Notes: a model not told the origin generated them from the letters alone. DNA of 8,913 bases from Thalassospiraceae bacterium (GCA_030637205.1 DAOVVL010000058.1:1-8913), one strand, 5' to 3'; numbered from the stretch's first letter, positions 1-6,225 are shown. A program made the numbers and translations.

Positions 1-1
1 A

Positions 2-1606
2 AACGCGCGCACCATTTCCGATATCCCACACTCGCTGGATGGTGTGCCGGACGTTCTTGCAGTGCGCGGTGAAGTCTATATGACCAAGCCCGATTTTCAG
101 GCATTAAACGAACGACAAGAAGCCCAAGGCGAAAAGGTGTTCGCCAACCCCAGAAATGCCGCCGCCGGATCGTTGCGCCAGTTGGATGTCGCGATTACCG
201 AGGGTCGCCGCCTAAGCTTTTTTGCTTATGCGTGGGGTGAGATTTCCCAAGTGGGCTGGCAAAGCCACGGCGAATTTATTGAACGACTGAAGGGCTGGGG
301 ATTTCAGGTTAATAAACTGACTAAAGTATGCGCCGATCTGGATGCGCTACTGGCCCAGTACGATCAAATCCTGAACGCGCGAGCGGGTCTTGATTACGAC
401 ATTGATGGCGTGGTCTATAAGGTCAACCGGCTGGACTGGCAGGAACGCCTGGGTTTTGTTGCCCGCTCACCGCGCTGGGCCATCGCCCACAAGTTCCCCG
501 CCGTTCAGGCTGAAACCATTATCAATGACATTGTCGTACAGGTCGGGCGCACCGGGGTGCTGACGCCGGTGGCCGAACTGGAACCGATCACGGTGGGCGG
601 TGTGGTGGTCAGCCGTGCAACGCTACACAATGCCGATTATATCGCTGATCTGGACGTTCGCATCGGTGACCGGGTCAAGGTTCAGCGCGCCGGTGATGTG
701 ATCCCGCAAGTGGTGGAAGTGGTCGATGACGGAAAACACAAATCGCGCAAGAAATTCAAGTTTCCACAAAAATGTCCCACCTGTGATGCCCACGCGGTGC
801 GCGAAGTGGGCGAGGCCGCCACGCGGTGCAGCGGGGGCTTAACGTGCCCAGATCAGGCAGGGGAACGGCTGAAACATTTCGTGTCACGCGATGCGTTTGA
901 TATAGACGGCTTTGGCGCCAAGCACATCGTCGCGTTTTATGCCGATGATTTGATTAAGTCGCCGGCTGATATTTTTGCCATCAAAGCATCTGATCTTCAA
1001 GGCCGCGAAGGATGGAAGGATAAATCCATCACCAATTTGCTGGCCGCCATTGAGCTTCGGCGCAATATCGAACTGCCACGCTTTATCTATGCGCTGGGCA
1101 TTCGTCAGGTCGGTCAAGCCACGGCGCGGTTGCTAGCAAAGCAGTACACAAGTTTTGAAGCTTTAAGAGACGCCATGGGCGAGGCCAAAATCGTCGGTTC
1201 CGATGCCATGGCCGATCTGCTGTCCATTGACGGCATCGGCCAGTCCATGGCCAACGATATCATCGAATTTTTCAACGAACCGCATAACCAGCGCGTGCTG
1301 GATGACCTGCTGGTCGCCGTCAGCGTGGCCGATTTCGATGCCCCTGATGTTAGCTCACCCGTGGCGGGCAAGACCGTGGTCTTTACCGGCACGCTGGAAA
1401 CCATGACCCGGCCAGAAGCCAAGGCCCAGGCCGAAACGCTGGGAGCAAAAGTTTCTGGATCGGTATCTAAAAAAACGGATATCGTAGTGGCAGGGCCGGG
1501 TTCGGGGTCCAAGGAAAAGAAAGCCATCGAGCTGGGTGTCGAGGTCTTGAGCGAAGCTGCGTGGAAGCGTCTGATCGGGGCTAAAATCGGGGGAAGCGAT
1601 GATTAA
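2..1606 (+). CDS. ligA: NAD-dependent DNA ligase LigA, 3' part
   Basis: Seals nicks in duplex DNA using NAD+, in replication and repair in the cytoplasm. The reading frame is open from base 2, so the start lies upstream of the window; 534 residues are visible of a protein that is usually about 670-700. The adenylation-domain lysine motif (KxDG) is therefore not seen. In visible numbering I see GEVYM near residue 24 (nucleotidyltransferase motif), NPRNAAAGSLRQLD around 49-62, and the DGVVYKVN motif near 135-142. The OB-fold region contains GRTGVLTPVAELEP and RAGDVIPQVV. The four-cysteine zinc finger is C258, C261, C276 and C282. Helix-hairpin-helix repeats follow (LGIRQVG, LSIDGIG), then a C-terminal BRCT domain from about 451 to 527 with AGKTVVFTGTL and SVSKKTD. 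All expected visible elements are intact. The last codons overlap the next gene by 8 bases, which suggests translational coupling. The identification is very secure. Confidence 0.97.
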   Translation, partial: NARTISDIPHSLDGVPDVLAVRGEVYMTKPDFQALNERQEAQGEKVFANPRNAAAGSLRQLDVAITEGRRLSFFAYAWGEISQVGWQSHGEFIERLKGWGFQVNKLTKVCADLDALLAQYDQILNARAGLDYDIDGVVYKVNRLDWQERLGFVARSPRWAIAHKFPAVQAETIINDIVVQVGRTGVLTPVAELEPITVGGVVVSRATLHNADYIADLDVRIGDRVKVQRAGDVIPQVVEVVDDGKHKSRKKFKFPQKCPTCDAHAVREVGEAATRCSGGLTCPDQAGERLKHFVSRDAFDIDGFGAKHIVAFYADDLIKSPADIFAIKASDLQGREGWKDKSITNLLAAIELRRNIELPRFIYALGIRQVGQATARLLAKQYTSFEALRDAMGEAKIVGSDAMADLLSIDGIGQSMANDIIEFFNEPHNQRVLDDLLVAVSVADFDAPDVSSPVAGKTVVFTGTLETMTRPEAKAQAETLGAKVSGSVSKKTDIVVAGPGSGSKEKKAIELGVEVLSEAAWKRLIGAKIGGSDD

Positions 1607-1955
1607 GTTGCGGGGGTTATTAATAGTCGGTGTGCTGGCCAGTGTGTTGGCGAGTGCGTTAAGCGCCTGTGCGACACCTGAGCGCCAGTCAGTGGTGCAA
1701 GATAGCGATCAGGCCCCGCCGCCCGACGCCGTGCCGGTGGCAACGGTCGTGCGTATCCAACAATCATCCTATGGCGATTGCATTGACGAGGCGGTGCTGA
1801 TTAATGCCCGCACCGGAACCGTGCCCGGTGCCATCAATTATTTCCCGATGCGCCTGATCCCGCCCAATTCAGGCATGACCCACGACCGGGTGGTGGAACG
1901 CTTGAACGTTTATGTGAACAATGACGGCAATATTATCGCCGCCAATTGCGGCTAG
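1599..1955 (+). CDS. Small lipoprotein with I78-like peptidase inhibitor domain
   Basis: A 118-residue protein. The N-terminus is a lipoprotein signal peptide: basic MIKLR, a hydrophobic stretch at 7-21, then the lipobox L21-S22-A23-C24, so C24 should be lipidated and the protein membrane-anchored in the periplasm. A Gln/Pro-rich linker (about 29-46) leads to a compact domain with two more cysteines, C61 and C117, 56 residues apart and able to form a disulfide. Residues 84-104 line up without gaps on the I78 (Aspergillus elastase inhibitor-type) pattern as I remember it: R-x-I-x-P, then T-x-D, then RLNV. The protein ends in the family's typical I-x-x-x-C-G. I infer a periplasmic serine-protease inhibitor; the target is unknown. 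Its ATG lies inside the ligA stop region (ATGATTAA), so it is probably co-transcribed with ligA, with no obvious functional link. The gene call is firm; the family call rests on remembered motifs. Confidence 0.72.
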   Translation: MIKLRGLLIVGVLASVLASALSACATPERQSVVQDSDQAPPPDAVPVATVVRIQQSSYGDCIDEAVLINARTGTVPGAINYFPMRLIPPNSGMTHDRVVERLNVYVNNDGNIIAANCG

Positions 1956-1961
1956 TTCCTT

Positions 1962-2003
1962 AAAAACGCAAATAGCCCCCGACAAGTTTCCTCAATCGGG
2001 GGC
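1962..2003 (-). terminator. Intrinsic terminator for rhlE, between convergent genes
   Basis: A perfect 8-bp stem, GCCCCCGA (1975-1982) with TCGGGGGC (1996-2003), encloses a 13-nt loop. Read on the minus strand it is followed by TATTTGCGTTTTT, a T-rich tail suited to termination of rhlE, whose stop is 27 bases away. On the plus strand the hairpin follows the lipoprotein gene but has no T run, so it would stop transcription from that side less efficiently. Confidence 0.7.
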
Positions 2004-2030
2004 CAGATAGCAGTAAAACCTTAAAGACGT

Positions 2031-3386
2031 TTAAGCCGCGCGCGAGTTACCGCCGCCGCGTTGGCCGCTTTTGTGGCCGCCCTTGTTTGCAGGGCGCTTG
2101 CCTTTGTAGCCGCCTTTCTGGCCGCGGGCTTTGAAGCCCTTACCAGCCTTCGGTGCGCCATTTGGCTTATTGCCACGGCCATTGCGGGGCTTGTTGCCGC
2201 CGCGTTTGGGGCCTTTGGCTTTTGCCGGGTCGGAATTTGCAATTTCAGGTGCGTGGAAGGGGTGATCTTCGTGTACCTCAACCGAATTACGGGTGGTTTT
2301 TTCGATATCAAAAAGATAGCCCCGTTCTTCATGGTCGCAGAACGAAATGGCCTGACCTTCGGCCCCGGCACGCGCCGTGCGGCCGATACGGTGCACATAC
2401 GTTTCAGGATCGTTGGGCAAATCAAAGTTGATCACATGGGTTACACCATCCACATCAATGCCGCGCGCGGCAATATCGGTGGCAACAAGAATGCGCAACT
2501 GGCCGTTCTTGAAACCGTTCAACGCCCGCTGGCGGGCATTTTGGGTCTTGTTGCCGTGGATGACGCCTGTGCGTACACGATCTTGTTCAAGGTGCCTGGC
2601 CACGCGGTCGGCGCCGTGTTTGGTGCGGGTAAATACCAGCGCGCGTGAAATGCTGTCGTCCTTTAGCAGCGCCGTTAGCAACTGGCGCTTTTTGGGTTTT
2701 TGCACAAACAGGACTTTCTGGCTGACCCGTTCTGCCGTGGTCGATTGCGGTGCCACTTCAACGCGAACCGCGTTATCAAGCAGCCCTTCGGCCAGCTTGG
2801 CAACCGCGTTTGGCATGGTGGCGGAAAACATCACGGTCTGGCGGTCACGCCCGATCATGTTTGAGATTTTGCGAACATCGGGAACAAAGCCCATGTCGAG
2901 CATGCGATCAGCTTCGTCGAGCACAAATATTTCGACATCGTTCAGGCGCAGCTTTTGACGGTTTAACAGGTCCATCAGGCGGCCCGGCGTCGCAATCACG
3001 ACATCGGTGCCACGGCCTAAAGCCTGGATCTGTTTGCCAATGGGTGCGCCGCCAAAAATGGTGGTGGCGCTCATTTTCATGAATTTGCCGTAGATGCGAA
3101 CGCTGTCGGCAATTTGAACTGCCAGCTCGCGGGTTGGTGCCAGTATCAGTGCACGTGGGCGTCCGGGTACGGGGCGGCCATGTGATGACTTGGCAAGGCT
3201 CTGCAGCATGGGCAGAACAAACGCGGCGGTTTTACCGGTACCCGTCTGCGCTACACCAAGAAGATCGCGGCCCGCCATCAAATGCGGTATGGATTGGGCC
3301 TGGATCGGCGTTGGCGCCGCGTAGCCCTCGGCGGATAAAGCCCGCCGCAGGGGCTCGATCAAGTCGAGCCCGGAAAAATCGGTCAT
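2031..3386 (-). CDS. rhlE: DEAD-box ATP-dependent RNA helicase RhlE
   Basis: A 451-residue cytoplasmic helicase that unwinds short RNA duplexes using ATP, with roles in ribosome assembly, RNA decay and cold adaptation. All DEAD-box motifs are present in order: Q motif GYAAPTPIQAQSIP (21-34), motif I AQTGTGKT (46-53), Ia PTRELA (84-89), GG (112-113), Ib TPGR (133-136), II DEAD (157-160), III SAT (188-190), IV VFTRT (251-255), V ARGID (307-311), VI HRIGRTAR (332-339). After the two RecA-like domains, a low-complexity tail from about 388 to the end is rich in Lys, Gly, Arg and Asn and probably binds RNA. Length and motif spelling fit RhlE better than DbpA, SrmB or CsdA. The gene follows a cold-shock gene on the same strand with 116 bases between, and has only a weak ribosome site (AAGAGA) before its ATG. 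Sharing the cold-shock transcript is possible but not shown. Confidence 0.93.
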   Translation of the reverse strand: MTDFSGLDLIEPLRRALSAEGYAAPTPIQAQSIPHLMAGRDLLGVAQTGTGKTAAFVLPMLQSLAKSSHGRPVPGRPRALILAPTRELAVQIADSVRIYGKFMKMSATTIFGGAPIGKQIQALGRGTDVVIATPGRLMDLLNRQKLRLNDVEIFVLDEADRMLDMGFVPDVRKISNMIGRDRQTVMFSATMPNAVAKLAEGLLDNAVRVEVAPQSTTAERVSQKVLFVQKPKKRQLLTALLKDDSISRALVFTRTKHGADRVARHLEQDRVRTGVIHGNKTQNARQRALNGFKNGQLRILVATDIAARGIDVDGVTHVINFDLPNDPETYVHRIGRTARAGAEGQAISFCDHEERGYLFDIEKTTRNSVEVHEDHPFHAPEIANSDPAKAKGPKRGGNKPRNGRGNKPNGAPKAGKGFKARGQKGGYKGKRPANKGGHKSGQRGGGNSRAA

Positions 3387-3431
3387 ATGTAAGAATCTCT
3401 TTTTTCTTGTCGCCTAAGCGGCGAACTTTTG

Positions 3432-3487
3432 CTCACCGCACGATGCGGTGAGGTGACGAAGCCGGGGAACGCTAACGCCCCCCGGCT
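3432..3487 (-). terminator. Tandem hairpins between cold-shock gene and rhlE
   Basis: Two perfect inverted repeats lie downstream of the cold-shock stop on the minus strand. The first is AGCCGGGG (3460-3467) with CCCCGGCT (3480-3487), an 8-bp stem with a 12-nt loop. The second is CTCACCGCA (3432-3440) with TGCGGTGAG (3444-3452), a 9-bp stem with a 3-nt loop. Neither is followed by a real T run on the minus strand, so they are not classical strong terminators. They could cause partial termination, or protect the 3' end of the short mRNA while letting some transcription through to rhlE. A third weak stem, TCGCC/GGCGA (3410-3424), lies nearer the rhlE start. Confidence 0.5.
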
Positions 3488-3502
3488 CACATCAATTACT
3501 GA

Positions 3503-3712
3503 TTAGTCGAGGAGTTCGATGTTCTCAGCAGCTTCTTTGCCGTCACGACCGGCGACCAGCTCGAAGGTGACCTTTTGGCCGTCTTTGAGGGTAGCAACGC
3601 CTGCGCGTTCGAGAGCCGAGATGTGAACAAAAGCGTCTTTGCCACCATCTTCAGGTTCGATGAAGCCGTAGCCTTTGGTTGCGTTGAACCATTTTACGGT
3701 ACCGTTAGCCAT
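3503..3712 (-). CDS. cspA: CspA-family cold-shock protein
   Basis: A 69-residue single cold-shock domain protein, an RNA and single-stranded DNA chaperone that melts secondary structure in transcripts. It opens with the family's MANGTVKWFN; RNP1 is KGYGFI (13-18) and RNP2 is DAFVHIS (26-32). The aromatic residues W8, F9, Y15, F17, F28 and H30 expected on the nucleic-acid-binding face are present, and the C-terminal GRDGKEAAENIELLD is typical. The open frame extends 16 codons further upstream, but that stretch has no family resemblance. The ATG at 3712 has a good ribosome site (AAGGAA, AGGA 9 nt away), so I start it there. It has its own promoter and a long leader, as many cold-inducible csp genes do, and rhlE follows. 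Which paralogue it is (cspA, cspD, cspE and so on) cannot be told from the window, and cold induction is inferred. Confidence 0.93.
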   Translation of the reverse strand: MANGTVKWFNATKGYGFIEPEDGGKDAFVHISALERAGVATLKDGQKVTFELVAGRDGKEAAENIELLD

Positions 3713-3868
3713 AGTATTAATTCCTTTATTTAGAACAATGATATCGCAAACAGACGACATGCCTGTTCGCGGTTAAACGTTCACAATGTCAGGAAGGCAA
3801 CTAGGCAGATCACGCGTAAAGCTTAGATCAATCAGTGAGAACTCAAGACGACTGTGTAACGTAGCAAC
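3713..3868 (-). promoter_or_regulatory. Long 5' leader of the cold-shock gene, possible RNA thermosensor
   Basis: If transcription starts about 7 bases after the predicted -10 box, the untranslated leader is about 155 nt, very close to the well-known leader length of E. coli cspA mRNA. It contains a clear hairpin of 9 bp including one G-U pair, CGCGAACAG with CTGTTTGCG (plus coordinates 3745-3771), with a 9-nt loop. The hairpin sits about 17 nt upstream of the ribosome site (AAGGAA, plus 3721-3727). The stretch between the hairpin and the start codon is A/T-rich and probably unpaired. Temperature-dependent refolding is an inference from leader length and gene identity. Confidence 0.5.
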
Positions 3869-3874
3869 GGGGTT

Positions 3875-3902
3875 CATATAGACCTTTTGTGAGCTAAGTC
3901 AA
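3875..3902 (-). promoter_or_regulatory. Sigma-70-type promoter of the cold-shock gene
   Basis: On the minus strand, TTGACT (3902-3897) is followed after 16 bases by TATATG (3880-3875). The -35 matches five of six consensus bases and the -10 four of six, with acceptable spacing. It lies between the atp terminator and the cold-shock gene, where a promoter is required because the terminator upstream is strong. Confidence 0.6.
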
Positions 3903-3949
3903 GGAACTATCGCCCTCAACCGCGGTGCTGCCGGGCCCCCGATGCCCAC

Positions 3950-3975
3950 AAAAAAAGCCCCCAAAGGGGGCTTTT
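3950..3975 (-). terminator. Strong intrinsic terminator of the atp F0 operon
   Basis: A perfect 10-bp stem, AAAAGCCCCC (3953-3962) with GGGGGCTTTT (3966-3975), has a 3-nt loop. Read on the minus strand it ends in seven consecutive Ts (3956-3950), the textbook form of a Rho-independent terminator. It sits 30 bases past the atpF stop codon and isolates the operon from the cold-shock gene. Confidence 0.93.
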
Positions 3976-3987
3976 ACCGGGGTTTTG

Positions 3988-4004
3988 CGGGCTTTTGCAG
4001 CCCG
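3988..4004 (-). repeat. Second hairpin directly after the atpF stop
   Basis: A 6-bp stem, CGGGCT (3988-3993) with AGCCCG (3999-4004), and a 5-nt loop lie one base beyond the atpF stop codon. The hairpin precedes the main terminator. It may act as a 3' stabilising structure or a helper terminator. Confidence 0.45.
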
Positions 4005-4005
4005 A

Positions 4006-4539
4006 TTAGTGCAGTTTTTCTTCCAGTTCCTTGATCGAGCCGTCGATCAATTCCTTGGATTTGGACCCGGAAAGGTCTGTTTCAAGGATCTGGCGGGTGG
4101 CCTGTATGGCCACATCCACGGCGGTGGCCCGGACTTCGCCCAGTGCCTGTGCCTCGGCCTGTTTAATGCGTTCCATGGCCAACTGTTCGGAACGTTTCAG
4201 GCTGGCTTCCAGTTGATCGGCCGCCTCAACGGCCAACCGGGCGGCTTCTTCGCGGGCCGCCGTGATGATGTTTTCAGCTTCGGAAATGGCTTCGTGCTGC
4301 TTGCGTTCGTATTCAGCCAGCAATTCCTGGGCTTCTTCACGCAGGCGGGCGGCTTCGTCGAGCTCGGCCTTGATCTTGTCTGAACGGTCATCAAGCATGG
4401 CGCCCACGGCACCGAAGAGTTTCTTGCCAAAAAACACAAAGAACAGAACAAACGCGCCCGCAACGATAAACGAGGTCGTTGCATAAAACGGCTCAGGAAG
4501 GGCCGATGTTTCGGCGGCAAATGCCTGTGATATGATCAT
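4006..4539 (-). CDS. atpF: ATP synthase F0 subunit b
   Basis: A 177-residue peripheral-stalk subunit that holds the F1 head still against the rotating c ring. A short N-terminus (MIISQAFAAE) is followed by one membrane segment at about 19-37. A long, charged, Ala/Glu-rich coiled coil then runs from about 47 to 150 (DRSDKIKAEL, LREEAQELLAEYERK, SEAENIITAAREEA), and the C-terminus has the delta-contacting character. Length and layout are typical of b. It is the last gene of the operon, 26 bases after the b' gene, with a purine-rich ribosome site (AAAGAGA, 7 nt away). In alphaproteobacteria one b and one b' copy form a heterodimeric stalk, as in Rhodospirillum rubrum. Stop is TAA, followed by two hairpins. 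Identification is secure; which of the two genes is called b or b' follows from gene order and sequence. Confidence 0.94.
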   Translation of the reverse strand: MIISQAFAAETSALPEPFYATTSFIVAGAFVLFFVFFGKKLFGAVGAMLDDRSDKIKAELDEAARLREEAQELLAEYERKQHEAISEAENIITAAREEAARLAVEAADQLEASLKRSEQLAMERIKQAEAQALGEVRATAVDVAIQATRQILETDLSGSKSKELIDGSIKELEEKLH

Positions 4540-4565
4540 GGCTTAATCTCTTTCTAACTTGTCGC

Positions 4566-5147
4566 TCAGGCGCGGTCTTTAAGGGCGGAACTGACCGCCT
4601 TTGAAACCGAGGCTTCATTTGCGTCTTCGCCGGTCAGCTTGGAAATGGCGGAACGCGCCACATCTACGGCAACTTCCTTGATGCTGGACAGGGCTTCGGC
4701 CTTGGCCGTCGCAATACCGGCTTCGGCGTCCTTGATCGAGGCTGAAAGCCGTTTGGTGAGTTGGGTCTGGCGTTCGTTTGCCTCGGCTGATGCCTTGTCC
4801 TTAACCTCGCGAATGGCGTCAAACGCCTGGCCGCGGGCCTTGGCCAATGAAGCGTCATACGCGTTCGATGCTGCCTCGGCCTGGGTTTTGAGATCCTCGG
4901 CCTTGGTCAGGTTATCATCAATGCGGTTCTGGCGTTCTTCCAGCACTTCGCCGATGCGCGGCAGGGCGACCCAGTTCATCATCACATAAAGTGCGATGAA
5001 CGTGATCACCAGCCAGATCACCTGTGACGAATAGGTGGAAATGTCGAGCTGCGGCAAACCGCCCCCACCACTGGCGGCGGCTTGTGCCGGGGCAGCGATG
5101 CCAAGACCCACAACTGAAACGCTAACGGCGAAAATCAAACTGCGCAT
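4566..5147 (-). CDS. atpF2: ATP synthase F0 subunit b' with signal-peptide-like N-terminus
   Basis: The second stalk subunit (also called atpG or atpX in alphaproteobacteria), pairing with b. I start it at the ATG at 5147, giving 193 residues, because AGGAG lies 8 nt upstream; the frame could extend to a TTG at 5174, but that has no ribosome site. The protein begins MRSLIF, then a hydrophobic stretch (about 4-19) ending in APAQA-A, a good signal peptidase I site after residue 23, then a Gly-rich linker. The usual b' start region, LDISTYSSQ, leads into the membrane segment (about 41-61), then VALPRIGEVLEERQNRID and a long Ala/Lys/Glu coiled coil (about 70-165). Subunit identity is secure. Whether the extra N-terminal segment is cleaved or stays as a second membrane helix cannot be seen. 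The spacing of 64 bases from atpE contains a small hairpin. Confidence 0.92.
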   Translation of the reverse strand: MRSLIFAVSVSVVGLGIAAPAQAAASGGGGLPQLDISTYSSQVIWLVITFIALYVMMNWVALPRIGEVLEERQNRIDDNLTKAEDLKTQAEAASNAYDASLAKARGQAFDAIREVKDKASAEANERQTQLTKRLSASIKDAEAGIATAKAEALSSIKEVAVDVARSAISKLTGEDANEASVSKAVSSALKDRA

Positions 5148-5155
5148 GTGCGCGG

Positions 5156-5160
5156 CTCCT
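5156..5160 (-). promoter_or_regulatory. Ribosome binding site fixing the b' start
   Basis: AGGAG on the minus strand lies 8 nt before the ATG at 5147. It sits inside the frame that would be used by the upstream TTG at 5174 and strongly favours the ATG. Confidence 0.75.
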
Positions 5161-5189
5161 GCCTGTTGGTTCAAACGAAATTAAGACGA

Positions 5190-5205
5190 CCCGGACAAAG
5201 CCGGG
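5190..5205 (-). repeat. Intercistronic hairpin after atpE
   Basis: A 5-bp GC stem, CCCGG (5190-5194) with CCGGG (5201-5205), and a 6-nt loop lie 6 bases past the atpE stop, with no T run. The location suggests an mRNA-stability or processing element that could raise atpE mRNA above that of the b genes. The stem is short, so this is tentative. Confidence 0.4.
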
Positions 5206-5211
5206 ACCAGC

Positions 5212-5439
5212 TTAAAAAGCGAACAGGATCAGGAATGCGATAACCAGCGCATACAGTGCGACCGCTTCAACCAGGGCGAAGCCCAGGATAGCACGGCCAA
5301 AGGCACGGCCTTCGGATGCGGGGTTACGCGCAATGGCGCTGATCAGGGACGAAAAGATGTTGCCGATACCGGCACCAACGCCACCCAGACCGATAACAGC
5401 CAGGCCAGCACCAATCATCTTTGCGGCTTCAAGTTCCAT
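5212..5439 (-). CDS. atpE: ATP synthase F0 subunit c (proteolipid)
   Basis: A 75-residue hairpin protein of which many copies form the rotor ring. Helix 1 (about 8-32) carries the glycine-rich packing motif, with G17, G19, G20, G22, G24 and G26. The polar loop is ARNP (37-40). Helix 2 (about 50-73) holds the proton-carrying carboxylate E58 in GFALVEAVALYAL. The extra polar side chains that mark Na+-driven rings are not seen around E58, so this is a proton-type ring; the motif alone does not give the number of subunits. AAGGAA (AGGA 9 nt from the ATG) is a strong ribosome site, and the 60-base spacer before it is A/T-rich, fitting the high translation needed for a multi-copy subunit. A hairpin follows the stop. 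Confidence 0.97.
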   Translation of the reverse strand: MELEAAKMIGAGLAVIGLGGVGAGIGNIFSSLISAIARNPASEGRAFGRAILGFALVEAVALYALVIAFLILFAF

Positions 5440-5499
5440 AATACCAATTCCTTAAATTCAGTCAGTTAAGTAGACCAGGTTAAAACACATTCAAATCGC
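5440..5499 (-). promoter_or_regulatory. A/T-rich translation initiation region of atpE
   Basis: The 60-base spacer between atpB and atpE is poor in G/C, shows no stable hairpin, contains TTTTAAC, and ends in AAGGAA before the ATG. The E. coli atpE initiation region is known for a U/A-rich enhancer that also contains UUUUAAC. The similarity here is short and may be chance. Confidence 0.35.
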
Positions 5500-6225
5500 T
5501 TAGTGCAGGTGAATGGCATCGTTCAGGTACAGACAAGTCAGCACCGTGAACACGTAAGCCTGCAAGAAAGCGACAAGAAACTCAAATCCTACCAGCAGCA
5601 CATCAACGCCAAGGGGCGCCCAGCCACCGAAAATTCCAAGTGGTATGACGAAACCGGCAAACACCTTCATCATGATGTGACCGGCGGTCATATTTGCAAA
5701 AAGACGAACGCTAAGGCTTACCGGGCGCGACAGATACGAAATGATCTCAATGGGGATCATCAGTGGCATCACGGCCATCGGTACGCCGGAAGGAACAAAA
5801 AACGAAAAGAACTTAAACCCGTGGCGAATAATGCCAACCGCGGTAACGCCAATGAACACCACCATTGCCAAAACCATGGTCACGATAATATGGCTGGTGA
5901 TGGTGAAGCTGTAAGGCAGCAGCCCCAGCATGTTGGCAAACAGGATGAACATGAACAGCGTGAACACGAACGGGAAATAACGACGCCCTTCGCTTCCGAC
6001 GTTGTCGCGCAAAAGGCCGGCAATGAATTCGTAAGAAAGCTCGGCCATGGACTGCCAGCGCCCCGGTACCAGCGCGCGTCCGCGCATGCCAAGGGTCAGG
6101 AAAAGCGATACGCTCGCAATCGTCAGCACCATCAAGGCACTGGCGTTGGTGAACGATGCATCGACACCGCCGAGATTAATCTCAATCAGCGGGTAGACGT
6201 TAAATTGCTCGATAGGGTTAGCCAC
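5500..6225 (-). CDS. atpB: ATP synthase F0 subunit a
   Basis: A 241-residue stator channel subunit that delivers protons to and from the c ring. Several membrane helices are visible (about 28-47, 84-105, 113-133, 147-168, 170-196, 207-234). The essential arginine is R174 in SLSVRLFANMTAGH, corresponding to E. coli R210. Q222 in FEFLVAFLQAYVF corresponds to Q252. The pair that is Glu219/His245 in E. coli appears here swapped, as H183 and E215, the arrangement found in mitochondria and many other bacteria. The start is GTG at 6225 with AGAGG 8 nt upstream; there is no better ATG, and the N-terminus NPIEQFNVYPLIEI is typical of alphaproteobacterial AtpB. It follows atpI after 196 bases of structured, non-coding sequence. 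Confidence 0.97.
   Translation of the reverse strand: MANPIEQFNVYPLIEINLGGVDASFTNASALMVLTIASVSLFLTLGMRGRALVPGRWQSMAELSYEFIAGLLRDNVGSEGRRYFPFVFTLFMFILFANMLGLLPYSFTITSHIIVTMVLAMVVFIGVTAVGIIRHGFKFFSFFVPSGVPMAVMPLMIPIEIISYLSRPVSLSVRLFANMTAGHIMMKVFAGFVIPLGIFGGWAPLGVDVLLVGFEFLVAFLQAYVFTVLTCLYLNDAIHLH

Noticed and set aside
1114..1527. 137-codon open frame on the minus strand opposite ligA
   Set aside because: Lies within the helix-hairpin-helix and BRCT coding region of ligA and has no recognisable features.
2061..2648. 195-codon open frame on the plus strand opposite rhlE
   Set aside because: Low-complexity Ala/Phe/Gly start that is the reverse complement of the RhlE basic tail; rhlE has every DEAD-box motif.
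3713..3760. Upstream 16-codon extension of the cold-shock protein
   Set aside because: The family's proteins begin at MANGTVKWFN, and the ATG there has its own good ribosome site; the upstream frame overlaps the leader hairpin.
5148..5174. TTG start nine codons upstream for the b' subunit
   Set aside because: No ribosome site precedes it, whereas AGGAG lies 8 nt before the ATG at 5147.
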